Below, one piece after another: positions 54,166 to 62,590 of a stretch of DNA of 64,000 nucleotides. Numbering within the stretch: position 1 is the stretch's first letter; each line of letters starts with the position of its first letter. A model generated the notes under the pieces. That model searched no databases. It was not told the origin of the DNA and saw nothing but the letters and a program-made list of their open reading frames with translations. Where the stretch lies: assembly GCF_019331695.1 (NCBI RefSeq), contig NZ_JAHBBI010000001.1, forward strand, positions 124,001-188,000, written 5' to 3'. The position numbers and the translations under genes were made by a program. The DNA comes from Bifidobacterium pluvialisilvae (lineage in GTDB: Bacteria > Actinomycetota > Actinomycetes > Actinomycetales > Bifidobacteriaceae).

Positions 54166-54204
54166 GGGGATGCCCGATACGTCTTGCACGCGTCGGGCAT
54201 CCCC
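54166..54204 (+). terminator. Intercistronic stem-loop after the binding-protein gene
   Basis: GGGGATGCCCGA (54166-54177) pairs perfectly with TCGGGCATCCCC (54193-54204). Only a short TT follows and the operon continues, so partial termination or 3'-end protection of the binding-protein message is likely. Confidence 0.75.
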
Positions 54205-54260
54205 TTCAACCGTAAGGAATCCCGTTCCGCGGGGTTCATCGTCAACCAAGGAGAAAACGA

Positions 54261-55370
54261 GTGGCGTCGAAAGCCCACGCTCAGGCGGAGCAGCCGGTCA
54301 AGAAGACGGCTGACGCTTCTGAGAACAAACCGAAAAAGAACAGGATATCGGGCGGGTTCTTCCGATTCGTCATCGTCCGGTTCCTGCTGATCATCCCCAC
54401 CATCTTCATTCTGGTCACGATCGTGTTCTTCGTGATGCGCGCGACCGGCGATCCCATCACCGCGGCTCTCGGCGGCCGCCTCACCCCGCAGGAGCTGCAG
54501 GCGAGAATACATGCGGCCGGATACGACAGGCCGCTCATCGTGCAGTACCTCGACTACCTCGGCGGCCTCCTGCACGGCGACCTCGGCACCACGCTCACCG
54601 ACAACCAGCCGGTCGCCACCGTACTGACCCGCTACGGCGCCGCCACCTTCGAGCTGGCGTTCCTGGCGCTCATCATCGCGCTCATCGTGGGCATCGGGCT
54701 CGGCCGCATCGCCGCCCGCCGCCGCGACCAGGCCGTCGACGCCGGCATCCGCACCTTCGCCATCCTGTGCTACGCGACCCCGGTGTTCTTCCTCGGCCTG
54801 CTGCTCAAGCTCATCTTCTCCGTGTGGCTCAACTGGCTGCCCAGCTCCGGCCGCAGCTCGCTGACGTCCGAGATGCAGTTCTCGCGTCTCGTCTCGCCCA
54901 CCGGCTTCTACATCATCGACGCGCTGCAGCTCGGCGACCCCGCCGTCCTGCTCGACGTGCTCCAGCACGCCATCCTGCCCTCGCTGGCCCTCGGCCTGCT
55001 GACCGCCGGCGTGTTCATCCGACTCGTGCGCACCAACGTGATCAGCACCTACACGTCCGGCTACGTGGAGGCGGCCCGCTCCCGCGGCGTCTCCGAGAAG
55101 CGCCTGCTGAGCAAGCACGCCTGGAAGCCGGCGCTCATCCCGATCATCACCGTCATGGGCATGCAGATTGCCCTCATGCTCGCCGGCGCCGTGCTCACCG
55201 AGACCACCTTCGAATGGAAGGGCCTCGGATTCATGCTGTCCACCTATCTGAAGGCGCGAGACTTCGTGGCGGTGCAGGGCATCGTCATCCTCATCGCGAT
55301 CATCGTCTCCGTGGTGAACTTCATCGTGGACGTCGTCAGCGCCCTGATCGACCCGAGAGTGAGGTACTGA
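54261..55370 (+). CDS. OppB/DppB-type ABC permease
   Basis: This 369-aa inner-membrane permease has about six transmembrane segments and the permease-ATPase coupling loop near EAARSRGVSEKRLLSKHAWKPALIP. The N-terminal cytoplasmic stretch of about 35 residues is Lys/Ala-rich. The start is GTG 54261 with AAGGAG upstream. It is separated by one base from the second permease gene. Substrate class follows that of the binding protein. Confidence 0.93.
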   Translation: MASKAHAQAEQPVKKTADASENKPKKNRISGGFFRFVIVRFLLIIPTIFILVTIVFFVMRATGDPITAALGGRLTPQELQARIHAAGYDRPLIVQYLDYLGGLLHGDLGTTLTDNQPVATVLTRYGAATFELAFLALIIALIVGIGLGRIAARRRDQAVDAGIRTFAILCYATPVFFLGLLLKLIFSVWLNWLPSSGRSSLTSEMQFSRLVSPTGFYIIDALQLGDPAVLLDVLQHAILPSLALGLLTAGVFIRLVRTNVISTYTSGYVEAARSRGVSEKRLLSKHAWKPALIPIITVMGMQIALMLAGAVLTETTFEWKGLGFMLSTYLKARDFVAVQGIVILIAIIVSVVNFIVDVVSALIDPRVRY

Positions 55371-55371
55371 C

Positions 55372-56508
55372 ATGACCGCAGCGAATAGCACCCCCACCGT
55401 GCCCGGCGACGACCGACTCGCCGAGCTGCGCCAGAAGAACAAGCAGACGTTCTTCTCCAAGCTCCCCATCATCAAGCAGCTGCGCGTCGCCGTCGGCTGG
55501 CAGAAGGGCATGCTCATCACCGGCCTGGTGCTGTGCGCCTTCTTCCTGCTCGTCGCCATCTTCGCGCCGCTCATCGCCCCCTACGGGTACGCGCAGATCA
55601 AGGACGCCAACGGACAGGCGTTCCCCACGCAGCAGGCGCCGAGCGCCGAGCACATCTGGGGCACCACCGTCGGCGGCTTCGACGTGTTCAGCCGCACCGT
55701 CTGGGGCGCCCGCACCGCCGTCATCGCCATCGTCATCGCCGTGCTGTGCTCCATCTTCATCGGCGTGATCCTCGGTCTCGTCTCCGGCTACTTCGGCGGC
55801 TGGGTCGACCGCGTGCTCGTGGTCATCGCCGACGCCGTCTACTCCTTCCCGTCGCTGCTGCTGGCCATCCTCATGGCCATCATGATCTCCGGCGGCCAGT
55901 CCAGCCTCTGGGGCGGCATCTTCGCCTCCGGCCTGTCGATCACCGTGGTCTACATCCCGCAGTACTTCCGCACCATCCGCGCCGAGGTCATCCGCATGAA
56001 GGAGTCCGCGTTCATCGACTCCGCCCGCGTGATCGGCGCGCCCACCTGGCGCATCCTCACCAAGCACCTGCTGAAGAACTCCACGCGAACCTTGCCGGTC
56101 ATCCTCACACTGAACTCCTCCGAGGCCATCCTCACGCTCGCGGGCCTAGGCTTCCTCGGATTCGGCATCGAGCCGACCGCCGCCGCCGAATGGGGCTACG
56201 ACCTCAACCGCTCCGTCTCCGACGTGACCGCCGGCATCTGGTGGACCGCCGTGTTCCCCGGCGTGGCCATCGTGCTCATCGTGCTCGGCATCACGCTCGT
56301 CGGCGAATCGCTCAACGACCTCTCCGATCCGCGACTGCGCGCACGCAAGTCCGCGGGCGAGGTCATCGGCAGCATCGAGGACACCTCCGTCGACCCGTCC
56401 ACGCAGAAGGACGCCGCCGAGGTCGTGTTCACCGACCGGTCCGCCGCCGCCAAGGCCGGGGAGCCGGCCGAAGGCAACGCCACCGCAAGCAAGGGGGATG
56501 AATCATGA
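55372..56508 (+). CDS. OppC/DppC-type ABC permease
   Basis: This 378-aa permease forms the pore with the preceding subunit. About six transmembrane segments are visible from residue 45, and the coupling loop is DSARVIGAPTWRILTKHLLKNS. The Ala/Glu-rich cytoplasmic tail of about 60 residues after LSDPRLRARK is longer than usual. The stop overlaps the ATPase start by 4 bp. Confidence 0.93.
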   Translation: MTAANSTPTVPGDDRLAELRQKNKQTFFSKLPIIKQLRVAVGWQKGMLITGLVLCAFFLLVAIFAPLIAPYGYAQIKDANGQAFPTQQAPSAEHIWGTTVGGFDVFSRTVWGARTAVIAIVIAVLCSIFIGVILGLVSGYFGGWVDRVLVVIADAVYSFPSLLLAILMAIMISGGQSSLWGGIFASGLSITVVYIPQYFRTIRAEVIRMKESAFIDSARVIGAPTWRILTKHLLKNSTRTLPVILTLNSSEAILTLAGLGFLGFGIEPTAAAEWGYDLNRSVSDVTAGIWWTAVFPGVAIVLIVLGITLVGESLNDLSDPRLRARKSAGEVIGSIEDTSVDPSTQKDAAEVVFTDRSAAAKAGEPAEGNATASKGDES

Positions 56509-58247
56509 CCATCGCGCAGAACGCACCCGGCAAGGGCGTCGTCGCGGACGGCGACCTCGCCACCATCAAGGACCTCAGCGTCTCCTTCGTCACCGACGCC
56601 GGCCCCATCAAGGCCGTCGACAAAGTGAACCTCACCGTGCCGCGCAGGTCCATCGTCGGCATCGTGGGCGAATCCGGTTCCGGCAAGTCCGTCACCGCGC
56701 GCTCCATCCTCAAGCTCCTGCCCGAGACCGCCACCACCTCCGGCGCCATCTACCTCAAGAGCCGTGACCGCTCCAGCGAGATGGACGTGCTCTCGCTCTC
56801 CGGTGAGGACCTGCGCAAAATGCGCGGCGAGGAGGCGGCCATGGTGTTCCAGGAGCCGAACTCCGTGCTCAACCCGGTGTACACCATCGGCTGGCAGATC
56901 GCCGAGGGCCTGCGCGCCCACGGCATCACCGACAAGCACGAGCAGCGCGCCAAGTCCATCGACATCCTCAAGAAGGTGGGCATCCCCGACGCCGAGACCC
57001 GCATCGACTACTATCCGCACCAGTTCTCCGGCGGCCAGAAGCAGCGCATCGTCATCGCCATGGCGCTCGTGCTCAACGCCGGCCTGATTCTGGCCGACGA
57101 GCCGACCACCGCACTCGACGTGACCGTGCAGGCCGAGATCCTCGACCTGCTGCGCATGGCCCGCGACGAGTTCGACGCCTCCGTGCTCATCATCACCCAC
57201 AACATGGGCGTGATCGCCGACGTGGCCGACAACGTCATCGTCATGTACCGCGGCCACGTGGTCGAGCAGGGCAGCGTGGAGCAGATCTTCTACTCCCCGC
57301 AGCACGCCTACACCAAGCGTCTGCTCGCCGCCGTGCCGCGCATCGGCCAGAAGCTCGTCGTGCGCGACGAGAACGGCGACATCGTGGAACGCAAGAAGGA
57401 CTGGCGCACCCAGCCCATCGCCGTCAAGGCCAGGGGCCTGGAGATCACCTACCCCGGCCACCTCATGCAGCCCGACTTCAAGGCCGTCAAGGGCATCGAC
57501 TTCGAGATCCACCGTTCCGAGGTGCTCGGCCTCGTGGGCGAGTCCGGTTCCGGCAAGTCCACCACCGGCCGCGCCATCGCCGGCCTGCAGCGCATCTCCG
57601 GCGGCTCGCTCAACGTGCTCGGCATGGAGATGAACGGATTCAAGGAGCGTGCGTTCAAGCCGAAGCGCGCCGACATCGGCTTCGTGTTCCAGGATCCGGG
57701 CAGTTCGTTCAACCCGCTGATGACCATCGCGCAGAACGTTGCCGAACCGCTGCTCGTGCACAAGAAGTACGATTCGCTCGCCGCCGCCCGCAAGTACGTG
57801 GAGGAGCTGCTCGAAATGGTGCAGCTGCCCAAGGCGTACATGGATCGCTTCCCGCACGAGCTCTCCGGCGGCCAGCGCCAGCGAGCATCCCTTGCCCGCG
57901 CCCTCGCCCTGAAGCCGTCCCTGCTCATCGCCGACGAGCCGACCTCCGCGCTTGACGTGTCGGTGCAGTCCAAGGTGCTTGAGCTGTTCAAGCGCCTGCA
58001 GGTCGAGATCGGCTTCGCCTGCCTGTTCATCACCCATGACCTCGCCGTCGTCGACATGCTCGCCGACCGCATCATGGTGATGCACCAGGGCGAGATCGTC
58101 GAACACGGTGAGGCCGACCAGATCCTCGGCAACCCGCGGAACCCGTACACGAAGAAGCTGCTCGCCTCGCTGCCGATCCCCGATCCGCGCGAACAGCAGA
58201 AGCATCGCGCCCACCTGCACGAGCTTCTCGCCGCGGAAGACAAGTAA
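56505..58247 (+). CDS. Double ABC ATPase (fused OppD-OppF type)
   Basis: This 580-aa protein contains two nucleotide-binding domains that are separate in many bacteria. Both have Walker A GESGSGKS, at roughly 52-59 and 345-352, and signature sequences FSGGQKQRIVIAMAL and LSGGQRQRASLARAL. Walker B is ADEPTTALD in the first and ADEPTSALD in the second. It starts within the permease stop (ATGA). The last codons, ending AHLHELLAAEDK, reappear as an isolated scrap at 61838-61906. Confidence 0.94.
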   Translation: MTIAQNAPGKGVVADGDLATIKDLSVSFVTDAGPIKAVDKVNLTVPRRSIVGIVGESGSGKSVTARSILKLLPETATTSGAIYLKSRDRSSEMDVLSLSGEDLRKMRGEEAAMVFQEPNSVLNPVYTIGWQIAEGLRAHGITDKHEQRAKSIDILKKVGIPDAETRIDYYPHQFSGGQKQRIVIAMALVLNAGLILADEPTTALDVTVQAEILDLLRMARDEFDASVLIITHNMGVIADVADNVIVMYRGHVVEQGSVEQIFYSPQHAYTKRLLAAVPRIGQKLVVRDENGDIVERKKDWRTQPIAVKARGLEITYPGHLMQPDFKAVKGIDFEIHRSEVLGLVGESGSGKSTTGRAIAGLQRISGGSLNVLGMEMNGFKERAFKPKRADIGFVFQDPGSSFNPLMTIAQNVAEPLLVHKKYDSLAAARKYVEELLEMVQLPKAYMDRFPHELSGGQRQRASLARALALKPSLLIADEPTSALDVSVQSKVLELFKRLQVEIGFACLFITHDLAVVDMLADRIMVMHQGEIVEHGEADQILGNPRNPYTKKLLASLPIPDPREQQKHRAHLHELLAAEDK

Positions 58248-58278
58248 GGACATCCGCAGTTATTCTGCGGCTGCCAAT

Positions 58279-58318
58279 GACAGGACCCCGTCCATATCCA
58301 TATGGGCGGGGTCCTGTC
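58279..58318. terminator. Strong hairpin between the ABC operon and the ROK gene
   Basis: GACAGGACCCCG (58279-58290) pairs with CGGGGTCCTGTC (58307-58318), and CCATAT/ATATGG extends the stem. It serves convergent genes and lacks a T-run. A related, shorter GACCCCG/CGGGGTC stem follows the scrap at 61906. Confidence 0.8.
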
Positions 58319-58364
58319 GGTTATGGAGGCATCCCCTCGTATGCGTGGGGCTCCTCCGGGGTTC

Positions 58365-59663
58365 CTAGGCGAATTGTCGCAGGAATTCCAAGGACGTCAG
58401 CCCCTGGTCGATGGCCGCATACGCCAGTCCGATAATGCCGGCCCGGGCCTCGTCATCGCAGGATTCGATATGCAATGATGTGGTCGCCAGCGGTTGCGCG
58501 CGGGCCCAGACGCGTTCGCGGATGCCGCTCATGAGCAGTTCTCCGCAATCCGAAAGCTCGCCGCCGACGATGATGTACGACGGATTGAGCAGGTTGACGC
58601 AGGTGGAGATCGCATCACCGATCAGTCGTCCCGCACGACGGACCAGCTGCACGGTTTCGATGTCGCCCTGTCTGGCGAGTCCGACCACATCCGCCAGCGT
58701 GTGCACGGGTTTGCCGGCATCCTGCAAGGACTGCAGTATGGCCCAGCCACCGGCCGACGCCTCCACGCAGCCGATGTTGCCGCATCGGCACGGGCGGTCC
58801 GCACCGACCTCCCCGAGCACGTGGATGTGACCGATGTCGCCGGCGGCGCCGCCCGAGCCGTGCATGATGACGCCGGAGGAGATGATGCCGGCTCCCAGAC
58901 CCATGCCGGCATGCACGTACAGCAGGTCGCCGACCATGCGTTCTCCGTCGCCGGCCAGTTCATACGCCTTGCACAACGCACGGACGTTGGCGTCGTTCTC
59001 GACGAACGCGGGCACTTGGTAACGCCGGGAGAACAGGTCTCGCAGATTGTGGTTCTCCCAGTGGCGCATCACCGGCGCCTGGATGATGTTGCCGGTGGAC
59101 GTCTCGACGCGTGTGGTCACCGCTATGGACACGGCGCACAGTCGCGTCGCATGGGGGGCGGCGCCGGACGCGTCCGCGCCTGGCGTATCCGAGGCGTCGT
59201 CGCCATCCGTATCGCCGTCGTCATCCGTATCGCCGTCGCTGTTGGTGTCGTCGGCAAGCATCCCGTCCGCGGTCGTATAGATCAGGCCGAGCGTTTCCTC
59301 CGGTCCGTTTTCGGCGCCGACCTCGATGGTTCGAATCGTGACCGGCCGTCCGGATAGGTCGCAAAGGGCGAGCGTGGTGACGGTGGTGGCGATGTCGACG
59401 GCGAGGATGACCGCGCACGAGGCGTCGAAGGCGAACCCCTGCGCCGGCCGTCCGCCGGTCGGACTCGGCATGGTCAGTGGGCGCACGATGCCGATGGAGA
59501 CCAGCTCGTCGATGCGTTTGTTCACGGTGGGGCGCGCCCATCCGGTCGCGGCGCCGATCTCGCTGCGCGTCATCGCCCCGCGTGCGCGGAGCCGGGTGAG
59601 TAGCTCGAGGGTTCCGTCATTGAGAGTGGTGTTTTCCTCCGCTTTGGTCATAATTGCCAGCAT
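58365..59663 (-). CDS. ROK-family transcriptional repressor
   Basis: This 432-aa regulator has an N-terminal winged helix (about 18-65, TRSEIGAATGWARPTVNKRI) and a ROK sugar-binding domain with the zinc motif CRCGNIGCVE and GHIHVLG. It also has an Asp/Gly-rich insertion (about 135-165, runs of DGDTDDDGDTDGDD) that should form a disordered loop. It is divergent from the leader ORF, kinase and MFS genes, and inverted repeats lie between, so it probably represses them and is released by a sugar. The start may be ATG 59663 or ATG 59651; neither has a clear Shine-Dalgarno sequence. Confidence 0.88.
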   Translation of the reverse strand: MLAIMTKAEENTTLNDGTLELLTRLRARGAMTRSEIGAATGWARPTVNKRIDELVSIGIVRPLTMPSPTGGRPAQGFAFDASCAVILAVDIATTVTTLALCDLSGRPVTIRTIEVGAENGPEETLGLIYTTADGMLADDTNSDGDTDDDGDTDGDDASDTPGADASGAAPHATRLCAVSIAVTTRVETSTGNIIQAPVMRHWENHNLRDLFSRRYQVPAFVENDANVRALCKAYELAGDGERMVGDLLYVHAGMGLGAGIISSGVIMHGSGGAAGDIGHIHVLGEVGADRPCRCGNIGCVEASAGGWAILQSLQDAGKPVHTLADVVGLARQGDIETVQLVRRAGRLIGDAISTCVNLLNPSYIIVGGELSDCGELLMSGIRERVWARAQPLATTSLHIESCDDEARAGIIGLAYAAIDQGLTSLEFLRQFA

Positions 59664-59719
59664 ACAACACAGCTGTTATAACAATATCTTCACAATTACT
59701 GGTATACTTTTGTATATCT

Positions 59720-59740
59720 CTATACAGAACAATGGTATAG
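59720..59740. promoter_or_regulatory. Candidate ROK operator
   Basis: CTATAC (59720-59725) and GTATAG (59735-59740) are perfect inverted 6-mers with a 9-bp spacer in an AT-rich region that also contains GTATAC. It lies between the divergent ROK gene and the leader-kinase-MFS genes and overlaps possible -10 sequences. Confidence 0.45.
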
Positions 59741-59765
59741 TTATGTATCACAAGGAGGATGACGG

Positions 59766-59864
59766 ATGGCGGTGAAGCATCCGTTCCCTCCGGACGGTTC
59801 CGTCGGCGACGGAACCCCGAGAAATCGACGCCATGACGACGACGAATGCCACATATTTCCATAG
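59766..59864 (+). CDS. Leader ORF of 32 codons before the kinase gene
   Basis: ATG 59766 is preceded at ideal distance by AAGGAGG (59753-59759), the best Shine-Dalgarno sequence of this region. The frame runs 32 codons and its stop TAG forms part of the TAGGAGG that serves the kinase gene at 59877. The peptide is Pro/Asp/Arg-rich (MAVKHPFPPDGSVGDG start) without a hydrophobic segment. It may be a leader peptide that couples translation to the kinase. The coding assignment rests only on the ribosome-binding signals and spacing. Confidence 0.5.
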   Translation: MAVKHPFPPDGSVGDGTPRNRRHDDDECHIFP

Positions 59865-59876
59865 GAGGAACCGACG

Positions 59877-60554
59877 ATGACTGTCCACATTGCGAATCTC
59901 GAAGAGGCTAAGGCCCGCGTCAAGGACTTGCTCGCGACCCACGAACGCGTGATCCTCGGCATCGTCGGCGCGCCCGGCGCCGGCAAGTCCACGCTCGCGC
60001 AGCTGCTGGCCGAGGCGTTCTCCGAAGGTGTTCCCGGCAGCGGGGACGCGCCGAAGGACCATTTCGCGGCATGGGTGCCGATGGACGGCTACCATCTGGC
60101 CGACGTCGAACTCAGGCGACTGAACCGTCTGCAGCGCAAGGGCGCGATCGACACGTTCGACGCGCGCGGCTATCGCTCGCTGCTGCGTCGCATCCACGAA
60201 GGCGAGGACGGCGTGATTTACGCCCCGATGTTCGAGCGCGACCTCGAACAGCCGCTCGCCGGCGCGATTCCGGTGTTCCCGTGGACCCGCTTCGTGGTCA
60301 CCGAGGGCAACTACCTGCTGGACGAGGCCGACGCGTGGAAGGACGTGCGCGCCGCCATGACCGAAGTGTGGTACGTCGACGTCGACGACGACCTGCGCCG
60401 GGAGCGCCTCGTCGAACGGCATATCCGGTTCGGCAAGGAGCCGGAGCAGGCCCGCAAATGGGTCATGGAGGTCGATGAAGTCAACGCCCGACGCATCGCG
60501 GCCTGCCGCGACCGCGCCGATGCGACGGTCTCGCTGCCGCCGCTGGACCTGTGA
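59877..60554 (+). CDS. P-loop kinase of the uridine kinase/phosphoribulokinase family
   Basis: This 225-aa kinase has Walker A GAPGAGKS (about 31-38), the substrate-site motif VPMDGYHLADVELRR and the arginine-rich lid DDLRRERLVERHIRFGK. This pattern matches the nucleoside/nucleotide kinase family, whose members include bacterial kinases for sugars as well as nucleosides. TAGGAGG precedes the ATG. It is followed 45 bp later by a sugar-type MFS transporter and faced by a ROK repressor, so a sugar or nucleoside taken up by the transporter is the likely substrate. Confidence 0.85.
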   Translation: MTVHIANLEEAKARVKDLLATHERVILGIVGAPGAGKSTLAQLLAEAFSEGVPGSGDAPKDHFAAWVPMDGYHLADVELRRLNRLQRKGAIDTFDARGYRSLLRRIHEGEDGVIYAPMFERDLEQPLAGAIPVFPWTRFVVTEGNYLLDEADAWKDVRAAMTEVWYVDVDDDLRRERLVERHIRFGKEPEQARKWVMEVDEVNARRIAACRDRADATVSLPPLDL

Positions 60555-60599
60555 CCGGTCCGGAATCCCATCGGAACATCGATACGAAGGAGTACCGCA

Positions 60600-61829
60600 A
60601 TGAGCAATGGAACCACCAAGACCGGCAACGCCGGATTCGCCGGAATCGCGCCGGTCATGCTGGCGTTCTTCGTCATGGGCTTCGTCGACCTGGTCGGCAC
60701 GGCCATCAACTACGTCAAGGCCGAGTTCGCACTGACCGACGGCATCGCGAACCTGCTCACCACCATGGTGTTCTTCTGGTTCCTCATCTTCTCCGTCCCG
60801 ACCGGCATCCTGATGAACAGGATCGGTCGTCGCAGGACCGTGCTGTGGTCCATCCTCGTCACGCTCGTGGCCATGGCCCTGCCGATCATCGCATACGTCG
60901 CATGTCCGGACGAATCGACCATTCGGTTGGCGTTGATCGTTGCGTCTTTCGCATTCCTCGGCATCGGCAACACCCTGATGCAGGTGTCGCTCAACCCGTT
61001 GCTGGCGGTATTCGTCAAAGGCGACAATCTCGCGTCCACACTGACCACGGGGCAGTTCGTCAAGGCCTTCGCATCCCTGTTCGCCCCGTATATCGCCGCA
61101 TGGGGTGCCAGCCGTCTGGGCATGTGGTGGATCCTGTTCGTGATCTATCTGGTCGTCGGCATCGTCGGCTACGTCTGCCTTGCCCTCGACAGGATCGAGG
61201 AACCCGCCCCGGATGCCGGTTCGACCACTGTCGCACGCTGTTTCGGACTGTTGTTCTCCGATCGCGTCGTGCTCCTGTGCTTCCTCGGCATCGTCGCGCA
61301 TGTGGGCGTCGACGTGGGCGTCAACGCCCAGGCGCCGCGCATTCTCATGGAGCATACGGACATCGCCCTGACCTTTGCCACCAATGCCACGATGGTGTAC
61401 TTCATCGCGCGCATGATCGGCTGCTTCACCGGTGGCGTCGTGCTGAAAAGGGTGAGCAACAGGTTCGGTACGCGCGTCTGTGGCGTGATTGTGACCCTGG
61501 CGGCGGTGTGCTTCGCGATTTTCGCCCTGGTTCCGTCCGACCCGCCGCAGTGGCTGTTCTGGCTGGCCGTCGTACTCATCGGATTCGGCAACTCGAACGT
61601 GTTCTCGCTGTTTCTTTCCCATGCCCTCATGTATCGTCCGGAACGTCAGAACGAAATCTCCGGCCTTATGCTCATGGGCCTGATTGGCGGCGCGGTCTTC
61701 CCTCCGATCATGGGAGTCGCGTCCGACTGGGCGGGACAGTTCGGCGGTGTTCTCGTGCTGGCCGCGGGCTGCCTCTATATCCTTATCGTCGCCCTTGCCT
61801 ATGGGGTTCTCGAAAAGGGAAGGTCCTGA
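60600..61829 (+). CDS. MFS transporter (FucP/FHS-like)
   Basis: This 409-aa membrane protein has twelve hydrophobic segments and the MFS motif RIGRRRTVL between helices 2 and 3. The segment GNTLMQVSLNPLLAVF resembles the FHS (fucose-galactose-glucose) group of proton symporters. GAAGGAG precedes the ATG. Together with the kinase and ROK repressor it forms a small catabolic uptake unit without a visible pathway enzyme. The transcript should end at the terminator 61958-61989. Confidence 0.88.
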   Translation: MSNGTTKTGNAGFAGIAPVMLAFFVMGFVDLVGTAINYVKAEFALTDGIANLLTTMVFFWFLIFSVPTGILMNRIGRRRTVLWSILVTLVAMALPIIAYVACPDESTIRLALIVASFAFLGIGNTLMQVSLNPLLAVFVKGDNLASTLTTGQFVKAFASLFAPYIAAWGASRLGMWWILFVIYLVVGIVGYVCLALDRIEEPAPDAGSTTVARCFGLLFSDRVVLLCFLGIVAHVGVDVGVNAQAPRILMEHTDIALTFATNATMVYFIARMIGCFTGGVVLKRVSNRFGTRVCGVIVTLAAVCFAIFALVPSDPPQWLFWLAVVLIGFGNSNVFSLFLSHALMYRPERQNEISGLMLMGLIGGAVFPPIMGVASDWAGQFGGVLVLAAGCLYILIVALAYGVLEKGRS

Positions 61830-61837
61830 TCCGACCG

Positions 61838-61906
61838 ACCCGATTCACGCGAACGGCAGAAGCTCGCGCCCACCTGCACGAGCTTCTCGCCGCGGAAGAC
61901 AAGTAG
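61838..61906 (+). pseudogene. Scrap of the 3' end of a double ABC ATPase gene
   Basis: These 69 bp match the last codons of the ATPase gene at 58187-58247 (from CCCGAT to the stop) with a few substitutions and a single-base deletion. In the right frame it still reads RAHLHELLAAEDK followed by a stop. It begins 9 bp after the MFS stop and is followed by a terminator, as at the intact gene. It is a remnant of a second transporter copy or one of two direct repeats flanking an inserted module. Confidence 0.85.
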
Positions 61907-61957
61907 TCTGTGTTCTGGTCGGCCTTCGTCGACCAGGCGACCTGCGGCATGACGCCA

Positions 61958-61989
61958 AGACCCCGTCCATCTGGGCGGGGTCTTTTTTT
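61958..61989 (+). terminator. Rho-independent terminator after the MFS gene and ATPase scrap
   Basis: AGACCCCG (61958-61965) pairs with CGGGGTCT (61976-61983) and is followed by seven T residues (61983-61989). The stem core matches the hairpin after the intact ATPase gene. Confidence 0.9.
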
Positions 61990-62063
61990 CTCGTTGTGCC
62001 AGACAGGTCGCCATCGTCTGTTATGCCAGGGCTAATCCAACCCTGTCAGGAAAGGACGTGACG

Positions 62064-62399
62064 ATGACGACCGTGGACTCCGCGGACCACCGCTATGCCG
62101 AGCTTATGCGGGAAGTCACCGAATACGTCGTCGGATACTGGGAGGATGCCGCCGACGGTCATCCATACCATGCCATGCATCATCCCGGCCATACGGCTCG
62201 TGACATGGCCTCGGCGTATATGACCGAACGGTATGAGGACTGGTTGCGGGATGTGGAATGGACGGAGCCGGACCGTCTCGCCCGTTATGCGTCACTGGGC
62301 GAGGGCGACACTCCGGTCGAGGCGGCCATGGACGCGTTCGACCGGATGTTCGAGATTATCTGGCCTCATGCCGCAGGCGACAATCCGCTGTATCCGTAG
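62064..62399 (+). CDS. Hypothetical acidic protein
   Basis: This protein of 111 aa has an aromatic- and acid-rich composition with two His-rich turns (HPYHAMHHPGHTARDM). AAAGGAC precedes ATG 62064; a GTG at 62058 is also in frame. It stands alone between a terminator and the second binding-protein gene. I do not recognise the family. No membrane segment or signal peptide is visible. Confidence 0.6.
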   Translation: MTTVDSADHRYAELMREVTEYVVGYWEDAADGHPYHAMHHPGHTARDMASAYMTERYEDWLRDVEWTEPDRLARYASLGEGDTPVEAAMDAFDRMFEIIWPHAAGDNPLYP

Positions 62400-62590
62400 G
62401 CGGAAGTCTTGGCCTGGGCCTTTCGAGTCCGATTCGGTCGGTATGCGTGCCCTTTGTATATTACGGGCAGGAAAACTGCGCAATACGGCGCCGTTTCCAG
62501 AGGGTCGTCGTGAAATCCCAATGCAACACCGGCGGCCGATAGTACTCTTTAGCCCCAAGATATATAGAGGGACAAGGAGGACGGAACCAT

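Noticed and set aside
60551-61906. Plus-strand frame ending in AHLHELLAAEDK as a full protein
   Set aside because: Most of it is an out-of-frame reading of the MFS gene. Only the last 69 bp are real homology, as a scrap of the ATPase gene.
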